This document shows, piece by piece, positions 21,741 to 31,339 of a stretch of DNA of 64,000 bases; the stretch's first letter is position 1, and each line of letters opens with the position of its first letter. The stretch spans positions 3,038,001 through 3,102,000 of the forward strand of contig NC_070565.1 of assembly GCF_026914185.1 (NCBI RefSeq). The letters are read 5' to 3'. This DNA is from Puccinia triticina. Its lineage: Eukaryota > Basidiomycota > Pucciniomycetes > Pucciniales > Pucciniaceae. The notes under the pieces were generated by a model. It saw nothing but the letters and a program-made list of their open reading frames with translations. It searched no databases and was not told where the DNA came from. Position numbers and translations under genes: made by a program.

Positions 21741-22680
21741 TAACATTTACACTGCCGGTACCCACGCAGTTTTTTGCCAAAAACGGGCACCCGGCACCGC
21801 ATCCGGCACCGCCTGGCGAGTACCACGGGTCTTTCAGGCGGGTACCAGCGGTACCCGCCAGCTTTTTTCATCAAAAAAGTTACCAAGAGGTGTGCTTGAT
21901 GACCAGAATGGACGCGTCATCAAGAGGTTGTAAGACTCCTAAATAGGGGTCTTCACTGATCATCGTCGAGGGGCGCAAGGGACGAGGCAAAGAGCCGGAG
22001 AACGTTCTAGTACCATTGTGGGGGGACTATATTGCAGGTAACTAGACCGTAGAGAGGGAAAACTCTCTCTGTAAGTACAACTGGAAGAGGGAGAAGAAGG
22101 GGAAAAGGAGGAATGGCTTACCTAGACCGGAGAGAGGGAAAACTCTCTACCGTACTGGGAAGGTGGGGGAGGAGGCAAGTCTATGTACTCGCGGAAAGTC
22201 TGTGATGATGTAAGCATGTGAAAGGCTATGTAGCATTCTGTGAGACCCCCAAGGGTGGGGCTCACAGAGGTCCTCCCCTCAATGACCAGAACAGGTCGGT
22301 CATTGAGGGGAGGACCTCTCAATGACCAGAACAGCAATGACTGACCTGTTCCAGTTATCAAACAGGAAGGTCATGGTCATTGAGGGTGCTCCCCCAACAA
22401 CCAGCACGCACTCGTCATTGAGGGGAGTAACAACTCCCCTTGATTATTGCATCAGGGACCGCCCTCAATGGCCAGTCCTGGCCAATGACCGGTCTATTGT
22501 CAGTCATCAAGGGCAGCTCAAAGCGGGCCAAGGGTTACCCAATTAACCTGGCGGGGGAAAGTGGTACTTGGGGGCAGTACCCAGGTACCGCACCGCTTTT
22601 TCCAAAAAAATGGGCACCTGGCACCGCCTGGCGGGTGCAGGCAGTACCCACCCGCGGGTGCTGGGTACTGTTTGAAATTT
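21741..22680. repeat. GTACC-rich repeat with embedded GACC hairpin array
   Basis: 21750-21880 and 22560-22680 are diverged direct repeats rich in GGCACCGCCTGGCGGGT and GGTACCC. Between them, 22255-22520 carries facing CAATGACCAGAACAGG / GGTCATTGAGGGGAGG units of the same type as 8215-8800. 22030-22150 also contains a short duplicated CCGGAGAGAGGGAAAACTCT block. Confidence 0.6.
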
Positions 22681-22945
22681 TCTATTGACATGTGCACACA
22701 TCCCTTTCATTTTTAAATATCCCTTTCATCATGTGTGCATAAGTTTAACCCTTTCATGTTTGCATACCCCTTTCATGTGTAAATACCCCTTTCATGTGTA
22801 AATACCCCTTACATGTGCACATATCCCTTCCATGCATGAATTCCTCTTTCATCTTGTGAATGTGGAAACATCCCTTTGATGTGTATTAGACCTTGTCATA
22901 TTCCCCTTTCATGTGTACATGTCCTTTTCATGTGTACTGTCAGCC
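22681..22945. repeat. Degenerate minisatellite, about 20 bp unit
   Basis: Roughly ten copies of CCCCTTTCATGTGTAAATA, with two adjacent copies near 22770-22810 almost exact and the others drifting. Confidence 0.75.
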
Positions 22946-23755
22946 TGTAGGGTACTAACCGTATCTGAGAGGTTTGTTACTAGCAAGATGATAGTGTAAA
23001 GTGCCAAGGATGGGCCAATGGGTTTTTGGTAAGACCTGTAAAAAGTTTCACTCTATCAGTGATGTTGACTGAGAGGCTTGCTGAAGCTGGTTCTTGCATG
23101 TCAACTGACAGCAATTTCTTCAGTTTTTTTTTTTTTTCATAGTGCATGTAATATCAATTGTTTCCTTTGATTATTTTACTGATTGGAAATCATTTTTTAC
23201 ATTTAAGGATTCTTTCATATTTGGGGTGGTACCCAGTTACTGCACTGTTTTTGGACCCAAATTGATCAGGTATCACCACACGCAAAACCCGTGCGCAGGT
23301 GCAAGGTGGTTTCAGGAGGTACCTACCAAGAAGTGATAGGTACCAATAAAAAAACCCTAGTTGACATCAAATTGAACAAAAAAATTGAATAACAGAAATA
23401 TGTTATAATTAAGCTCTAATCATGAAGTACATCCCAATACCAAGGGTTGCACAAAAAAATATTTCAATTGTAACAATGGCCAGTATTTACTTGGAACCAT
23501 GGGGAAAGTTCATCTGGGAGTTTGTGCATAAGGCCGTAAGACAGGTCTTGGTATAGGGCAAGCACAGACCACGTGCAAAGCACGCTTGGGGGAATATTCA
23601 AAACATAAAAAGCATGCTCTGGATTTTTGCTGGCCTGTGTGGCGTAGAGAAAACAGTGAAACAATACAATATGATCCCAGTATTGGCAATGGTGGGCTGC
23701 TACACTACATTTAGTCCGTATTTCAGCGCAGATCTAAACTACAAATGACGGGGTT
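22946..23755. other. No gene recognised
   Basis: AT-rich sequence with a GTACC-type motif cluster at 23225-23345. Confidence 0.4.
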
Positions 23756-23995
23756 TTCTGTTAGCGGACAGTGATTGTCCGCTACCGCTAACAGGCACCC
23801 CTTGAAACTACAGGGCCTCTATCGCCGCTATCAGCGCTCTTCAACCACTAAAAATGCTGATAGCGCTGTTAGCGCCCGTTAGTGTAGCGTAGCGGGCCGT
23901 AGCGGGCGCTACAGCTAACGGCACTGTGTCAGGAACTACGTAACACTAAACTAGCGGATAGCGCACGCTACAGATAGTTTAGCATAGCGGCCCAG
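23756..23995. repeat. TAGCG / CGCTA inverted motif cluster
   Basis: Many facing AGCGC, TAGCG and CGCTA motifs (for example GCTATCAGCGCTC and TGATAGCGCTGTTAGCG) make a short self-complementary tract. Confidence 0.55.
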
Positions 23996-26900
23996 CGTTG
24001 TTATTGGCCAATACTATGTATTGCATTGTATTGTATTGCTTTACCAATACATAAGAATTTGATACTGTATTGTATTGAACAATAGATACAATGGGGGATG
24101 ATGTGGTCCCTAGTTCAGGAAACAAAGTTCCTGCAAAAATCATTTTACTTTTGCATGTTTTTTGGGTAAAACAGGTTCCATTCTGCAGTTTATGTTGCAG
24201 GAGTGTCAATTGCCTGAATTGGGAGTTCCTTAAATGGGACCTGCACCGTGTTTGAAACCCCCAAATATGGTAGTATCTTATCTAAAAAAAAGAGACACTT
24301 TTTCTGGGCAATTGGTTCTCCTGGCCATTGGAGTGTGTAATCCTTTTGATAGCTGGCACAACCATCATTGAGCAGAGTACAGTACACTCCCATAAATGAC
24401 TTGCACAGCCCTAGTAATTGATGACCAATATAACCAGTCATTAGTCATCAAGGCTGCAGAAATTCCCTCTTCAATGACCATCACAATCAGTCGTTGAGGG
24501 GAATGCAGTCCCTTGAATGACCAATATTGTTCATTGGCTCCCAGATGCCCGACACAGTTGGTGGACCAGAAGCTGAGTGTACCGTTGCTTTGATAGCTAG
24601 TCTCTCTACTCAACATTGAGATCACACTCTGATGGTGGGTACAACCAGCCATTGAGGGGGGCGTGTACTCTTGATGGACCTCATCAATGACTGGTAAACA
24701 GTCTGTAACGGCCATCAAGGCAAGTAGCCAAATGTGGTGTGGGAGGGAGGGTGTGGGTTGTGTAGGGTGCCAATATAACTCAGCCCCAAGGGTACTATAT
24801 TGGAAATGGCTGGGGTGACGAGCAGTGATGAGGTAAGTCGTGATGACCCTCATCACTTCTCAAATCTGCCAAACAAGCAAGTGATCAATATGGGCCCGGG
24901 TGAGGCCCGGTTATTGAAAAGCAGTGGTTGTTACATAATAGCACTGAATGCTGCCAAATAGGGACTTAGTATTCTATTGGATTGTATCAGCAATAAAATC
25001 AGATGAAAGATTGTGTTGAAATTTAGAATGGTCACTGCCGCACAAAGAAGAGTGAGGATAGGAGATGAGCTCTAAGGCTTGAGGAAGGGGAGCAGTGAGG
25101 ATGATGATCTCACTGGATGCGGCTCAGTTTGGGGAGCGGAGAATGAAGGAGAGAGCCGATGAAGTTAATTGCTTGTTTGTATGCTGGGTTTAAGTAGACT
25201 AACAACAGGCGGCCAACATGTGGTTGGAAGAAAAAATAAAAGGAAGGTGACTACAAGACAAGTTTCAAGTATTCTATCTCAGAGACTATGCTTGATACAC
25301 GTATGAAAAAATGTTATCTACTACTCACGGTTCTAGACTACATGGTGTGATAACTTCTGTACTAACAGTAATTCTGAAAATGCTTGAGAATGATATAAAA
25401 CAAGTTTTGGAGGTGAAAGTAAAAGGAATCTGATAAAATGCCAACAGATTGGATCAGTTACCTGATCCAATACCAATACAATACATTGATCCCAAAACCA
25501 ATACCATTGACCAATACTTTGTGTTGATTTATATTGGCAAGCGTCACAGAATGTCCACACAGCAACAGAACGGACCAATGATGGTGCAGAGTGCGGAAAA
25601 AGTGGAACCATGATCACAGTGCGGAGTGCGAAAAATGCAGATTGATATGGAGCAGAGCAGAGCGCAGAACTGAAATTGGTGAGGCGGGGGCGCGCGGAGT
25701 TGGACTAAAAATGAACAGGCTAGCGCAGGTGGTTATTGGGGGTAGCTGTGTCAGCCAAAGTGGGCTATTTCAGTGGATTTAGCTGGGGCGGAGGCGGCAT
25801 GTGGTATCCTGACATCATAGGCCAGACAGGGGTGTAGAAGCTAGGGAGAGAGGAGTTTGACAGCAGGCAAAGGCAAGCAGCAGAGATGGTGGGAGTTAGT
25901 GTGATAGTGGACCTTTGCGGATGACATGCATGCATGTGTATAGCGCTTGGCAGATGGAAAGTGTGAGCGTGTGAACAGAGTTGTTGGAGGGCAGGCGGAG
26001 GATATCTTTAGTTCTCTTTCTTTTCTCTATAAAAATATGGTGGGAGAGGGATTATTCTGCCTCATACTCCCCAAAGACTCTCTCTCCTTTACGGGTTTAC
26101 TTTAATTTTCAGACTTTTTTACTTCTCTTACTTTGTGTACATTGCAGAGTGGAGGTTAATTTGTGAACTTGCTTTACCTCTGTTACGGTTGTGCTTGCTT
26201 TATGGCTGTTTTTCTTACGTTTTCAGGGAGATTTTTGGCGGACTTATCTTATTATACGCGGCGGGGCTCTATTTTATGGTTTACTTTTGTGGACCTTTAT
26301 TTTTTTTATGTGCTTTACTTTATTTACATTGCTCTGAGCCCTACAACATTTGCAGAGCTGCGGAGAGGAGTTCTCTGAATCACCCAACTTTCTCTGGGAT
26401 AATCTTGCGGAGGATTGGTTCAGTCACTCAATGACACTACCATTTTCTTCCACTACAACATTTATTGGATTTTTTCACCATTGGACCTTGGTAGAAATTC
26501 AGAGTGAAATATTGAGGTTTGGTGTTTGGGTTACAGCCTTAGTTGTGAATCTCAGCAGTCTTTATAAACTGGCCATTTAAATATCTGATTGTACAGCCTG
26601 ATGGCCAGTAATTCAATCTATCTGGTTATTAGCCATGTACAACGGTGAAACTGATACTTCACATGTATTCTGTATCGTGTGGTATTGTATTGAAATGCAT
26701 GTATTCTTTGTGCATCTGTTTTCCAATACAAAACTCATTCTTTTTGGAAAGCATATCAGACTGCTCAATACAGCTTATTTCACCGTGTATAGGTGAAAAT
26801 ACATGTGTATTGTATTTTGATGTATTTAGCTTCCAATACAATACACAGTTTTGAAAAACTGTGTATTGTCAATATAGATACAATACATGTATTGTATCAT

Positions 26901-27569
26901 TTTCACTGTTGCCATGTATCTTGGCACAGTTTCAGATAATAGAAACTGTGCGTATTATCTTTTTTTTACATATGAATTGATTTAATTTGGCTTCTGTATG
27001 AAAAACTGTTTGAAGACTAAGTGAAACTCTTAGTATTACTGTTTGGATTATTTGAAGATGATACATGTGGCAAAGTGTGTTGCATATTGCTGGTAATGTT
27101 GGATCAGATACATTGCCTGATGGTGTTTTCAGTACATTGAAATGTTTCTTGTCATGTATCAGCACCTCAATAAAACCTTTTAACTACCTAAAATATACTT
27201 GTATGGGGAGTACCATAAAATAAATATGGTTTTTGGGCATGTATCCTGGTATTGTTTCAGATTTTACACACTACATATATATCATATTGCTCTTTCTACT
27301 GATGTAACTTCACCAGGGATTCTGTATGAAACATGAGTGAGCATCTTATCTCATATCCAAAAAGGGGAATTGACTAAAACATTAGAAGTTTTGACCTGAA
27401 AAGAAGGTTACCCATAACTCAGTGTTATATAAAGACTGCTAAGAATTTTAGCCCTACCAGAAATATTCAAATGCAATTCAGAGCTCACAGTTCCTGCTAA
27501 AAAATATAAACAATATACCTTCATCTTCCAGAAAAATATCAACTTATCAATACTCCCATATAATTCAAG
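23996..27569. other. Repeat-derived sequence; decayed hairpin array and LTR-like stretch
   Basis: 24425-24730 keeps weakened copies of the GACCGGTCATT-type hairpin units. 25990-26580 resembles an LTR (pyrimidine-rich, TATAAAAATATG near 26030, no protein) but has no partner in the window. 26640-26900 is dense in TGTATTGTATT motifs. I see no gene. Confidence 0.4.
27426..27433 (+). promoter_or_regulatory. Putative TATA box of the small secreted protein gene
   Basis: TATATAAA, 137 bases before the start codon at 27570. Confidence 0.4.
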
Positions 27570-27815
27570 ATGCCTCTAATTGTTCTCTTACTCTTTGCAT
27601 TCTTCTGGGCTTCCCCAACATTTGGTTTACCTGTCCATGACAATATTCAACACAACCATCTGGGCAGAGCTATACACCAGGTTCAGGCCATCAACTTGAT
27701 AAAGAGAAGCTTCAGGAACTCTGGTCAAATATCTGCTTTTCCAACTGCTGCTGATGAATGTATGTCTCATCAAATCAAAAACCATGCCATTTTCCAAAAT
27801 AAATCAGACTTCTAA
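27570..27815 (+). CDS. Small secreted protein, 81 residues (candidate effector)
   Basis: A single exon from ATG to TAA. The first 19 residues form a typical signal peptide (MPLIVLLLFAFFWASPTFG), with likely cleavage before LPVH. The mature part is about 62 residues, His- and Asn-rich, with one cysteine and no recognised domain. A TATA box lies upstream and the 3' flank is AT-rich. In plant-pathogenic fungi such short, secreted, family-less proteins are often effectors, but that role is only inferred here. A longer spliced form is possible because the frame is short. Confidence 0.6.
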   Translation: MPLIVLLLFAFFWASPTFGLPVHDNIQHNHLGRAIHQVQAINLIKRSFRNSGQISAFPTAADECMSHQIKNHAIFQNKSDF

Positions 27816-28083
27816 CTGAATCAAGATCAATTCATTTGATATTTTTCTGCATTTCCATGTTTCACAAAAAGTGGGTAAAGTTAAACCCCCAGATGCATGC
27901 CACTTGGGGCCAAACTCAGGAGTGTCAAAGAGTAAGGTTTTTTAGACAGGTCACTTGTTTTTCTGTGTTTTGACTTAGTAATCTTTTTTGTAGGTCTGAA
28001 TGAAGAAATTATGGTTGAAAGTGAATGAAGGTTTTATGATCTTGGTCAGCACTCTTGTTGAAACATGCTGGTCTTAAGCAGAA
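27816..28083. other. 3' flank of the small secreted gene
   Basis: AT-rich, no further coding signal seen. Confidence 0.4.
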
Positions 28084-28100
28084 CTAGAGGCCAAGGCGGC
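28084..28100 (-). mobile_element. Helitron-like 3' terminus, partly decayed
   Basis: On the minus strand, GCCGCCTTGGCCTCTAGTT matches the 1211-1236 end (CCGCCCTGGCCTCTAGTT). The left arm of the hairpin is lost. Confidence 0.35.
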
Positions 28101-28589
28101 TTGGATGCTGTATCTTTAGCGGCTCAGCACCAAATGCATCTCCATCATTCTCCACCTCCACATTCTTCACCACAGCCCACCACTGTTGCATATACGCAGT
28201 ACAAAATATATATTGGGTTTCAAATTGTAGATACTCAAATCACATACCCATGAACTCCAAAAATCAAACTGTCAGATTCATTAAATATGAGGTGAACTAA
28301 AACACTTGGTCCCTCACTGTGACACCAACAAAAGAAGTTTGAATAGACATGTGGAGGAAAGGGATACAACTGTTGAGTGATATCTTTGCAAGTATCAAAA
28401 TAGATCAACTGAATACTAGGTGAGGCTAGATCTGACCAATTAAAATGAGAACCTTGGTTTTCATCTGAACCCATCATTCATAAAAGGAGACTGAAACAAA
28501 AGATTTATTGTCATTCCTTTCTTCAGTTATTGATTTATTTGATTGTGGGTCAAGTGTGTACATACCCACAGGCAATTCTTTGAGCTGCA

Positions 28590-28710
28590 TTTCCAGCCAG
28601 AGGGTCATCTCACCCCTGCCGCTGTTGCAGTTGTGCAGTCTGAGGGGGAATAATAATTTTTAGGGGGAACCCCTGAAGTTGTGTTCCATGATTTAAAGGC
28701 TTCAATATAC
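28590..28710. repeat. Fragment of the dispersed repeat seen at 4600-5015
   Basis: Shares CACCCCTGCCGCTGTTGCA and the end GGCTTCAATATACTTGC. Confidence 0.55.
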
Positions 28711-29225
28711 TTGCAAATGTGTATAATTTTACCCACCTTGCACCAGAAAAAATAAACTGTCAATAGACTGCAGGCAACACAATTTGAATGAGCAACCCAC
28801 CAGTTGCACAGTTCATGGACAGCCCCCTGTAAGAAACAAAGGGACAGTTTTAGCCTAGTGGTGGTAGCACCAGAGCAGGAACAAAGCAACCACCATTGTT
28901 GCTTGATGTCACCTGATTTCTGGTGACAACTTATTTTTCCTTGTGAATAATAGCTTATATATATCCTTTGCTTGGATAGAAATAACATCATCTATCTTTG
29001 GCAAACAGTTCCCTGATGTCTCTACAGGATACAACCTCCTGTAGCATGAGTGCTTTTCTGCCATGCACACTGGCAGCTCCTATCCCTCCTTGAGGGCTTC
29101 CTTGGCCCTCTTCTTTTCCCTCAGAGTCACTTGAGGTTCTTTTTAATTCTTTGGGTCATTTCTTCTCCACCTTGACCTCTTGCCATTGCTTCAACACTTA
29201 TTTTGTCTGCTCATGCACCTTTCAA
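28711..29225. other. No gene recognised
   Basis: Short minus-strand frame at 28605-28991 without family features; otherwise pyrimidine-rich and AT-rich sequence. Confidence 0.35.
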
Positions 29226-29375
29226 TAAGGTTTATGCATGGGAGATTGCTTCCAAAGGGGAGCTGCCCACCAAACCATTTTGCTTTCTCAGGATTTTCAA
29301 AGGCTGCATCTAGCTGCATTTGAACTGATTTTGAAATAAGCCTCAAGAGTCAGCTAAGTAAACCCCCCTATTAAT
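29226..29375 (-). mobile_element. Truncated copy of the 205 bp MITE
   Basis: Reverse-complement relative of 44263-44467: shares TTGCTTCCAAAGGGGAGCTG, TTTGCTTTCTCAGGATTTTC and the end AAACCCCCCTATT. The other end has decayed. Confidence 0.55.
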
Positions 29376-29677
29376 AATGGGAAGTTGAACTCACAGTGGT
29401 AATTATGGTGTTCAAAATTGCATAAGAATTTTGTAATAGCAGCATAAACTGTGAGTTTGGCTGGGAGGTGACATCATAAAATTGACATTTTCCCAGCCAA
29501 AATTTGCTTTTATACTCTTATGTAAACAATTGAATATGCAATTCTGAACACCATAAATGCATATAAATCAACAACAATGTGATTGGTTATGTTGTAGACC
29601 AACTGCAGACCATCATGAGTGGGGAAAAAAACAATTTTAGGACAGCAAGAGTAGTCATGAGGGAAGAAAACTAGTGA

Positions 29678-30693
29678 TCAATGGGAGAAGAAAGGGAGAC
29701 TCAACCTGCAAGGTATGCCCGACCCCTGTCGGCCAGTGTTGGTGGATGCGTTATAGCTACATCGGCTATAATCGAGGACAAGCTCAGCAGGCTTGGCGCA
29801 CTTGTCATTCTTGATCTCGATCCTACGTAGATATGCAATTCACGAGACGAATGGTGATGGGTAAGCTGCAATCTTCCTCGTGGGCTCTTCTTCTCCTTAG
29901 ATCAGAGACGGTGGACGGTCTTCGAAGTTGGGACTCATGTGTGGGGACGTACTGGAAAAATAACGAGCCATAGAATGTGATTGTTTGCCATGGGGTCATC
30001 AATTCTACATCAACATCTTGCGGATCGTGCGAGCAATGACTGAAAGAACATTATGGCATCCTGCCAATCAGTCTCTCGCTATATGACCCCGCTACATGGC
30101 GGTTTGCGAAGTTGATTTAGGAAGTAGGCTTACAGTTGAGCTCCAACGCTTTGCACCGGAGCCTGCGTCGCCTGTCCGTTCCCGCCAGACTGCTGTGCGT
30201 TAGGTTCCTTAGCAGTATCCTTGGCGGTGGCATTCGAGCTGACGAAGTTGGTGATCGGCCCGCATTTAAAGCCGGGCCTTGACACCAAAGCCAGTTGGCG
30301 GGAGGCATCCGGGGGAGATTTAACGGTCAGCTCGAGTTTTGTTTTGGTTCGCTCTTGGTGGATAATCCTGGCTTCATATGACTATACTCACGTGGTGGGA
30401 GTGAGTTCCAGGAGGCCAGCCGAGTCCAAGGAATACGAGATCTGTCCTACTTGGGCATGGTAAGATTGATGCTGTTGACTGTCATAAAGGAAAGGGCTGC
30501 TCAATAAAACATCCAGTGCGCCCTCTAGCACCTAATCAGATGCATAGTAATGATGATTATCTGACCTCGTGTCTGGAATCTCTGGAGCAACAGCGCTGAT
30601 AGTCAACACCCCCGCACAGTTAGCGTGCACATTGCGGCAAAGAACGGCCGCGACGCAAAGGAGCCTGTAAGAGCGGTATGGGTTGAGTATCAT
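29678..30693 (-). CDS. Putative secreted cysteine-containing protein, exon chain uncertain
   Basis: The minus strand starts MILNPYRSYRLLCVAAVLC, a signal peptide-like leader ending near HANC (exon 30693-30566). Exon 2 (30478-30392) gives VGQISYSLDSAGLLELTP. Exon 3 (from 30367) gives KTKLELTVKSPPDASRQL, then GFKCGPITNFVSSNA. It either stops at 30130 or, through a GTAAGC donor there, continues into a last exon near 29826 (IEIKNDKCAKPAEL) that ends at 29678. Phases agree at each junction, but the gap between exons 2 and 3 is only 24 bases, below the usual intron minimum; a weaker GTATTC donor 45 bases earlier would give a 69-base intron in the same phase. No family is recognised. Confidence 0.4.
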
Positions 30694-31339
30694 CTTGCGG
30701 ATGTCCTTGTGGTCTAGGAAATGAGCGGCGGATTATGCTGTCGGTTTTGCTGGATTACGATGTAGGTGGTGTGGTAGATGTGAGCGTAAAACGAGGGACG
30801 AGGATGGCCGGTTGAAACATAGAGCGATCTCCTCTGCTGCAACAGCGACTTGGTCCACAAAAGATAAGATATCGGTGGCGGTTTCAAACATGAGAGATGT
30901 TTGATGCCCTGTATAATGGACCATCGAGAAATAACGAATCCAAGCATCCGAATACGCAAGGGCTATTGTACAATTATCCGGGAATCCATGGGCCCGAGTG
31001 CGTTCCGAAGCCCACTGCTCACCATGCCATTCATTGACTCACTCATAGCATGTATTTCACCTCGAAAAAGAAAAACAAAAAAAAGACTACAAAAGGACGC
31101 CCACACATCGAAAGGAAACATCTAGCAAAAAAAAAGCGGAACCGGAAGAAGAGTGACGGATGCCGTCGCAGACGAGTGCAGCAGAAATACAGGAATTATG
31201 TGAATATAGCGGACATGAGGCGTGTATGAATGTGCAGTATGTGTATAAATAAGTTGTTTTTTTGTTTAAGTCATACTAAAGAGAGAGAGAAAAAAAATGG
31301 AAAGGAAAAAGAGTAGAAAGGTAAAGCAGAAGGGGGTTT
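30694..31339. other. Region between the secreted-protein gene and FZO1
   Basis: Holds the FZO1 3' flank (A-rich, AGAGAGAGAG run near 31280) and the upstream region of the gene at 30693. No other gene seen. Confidence 0.5.

Noticed and set aside
25990..26580. Solo LTR
   Set aside because: LTR-like composition, but no TG...CA ends with a target duplication could be fixed.
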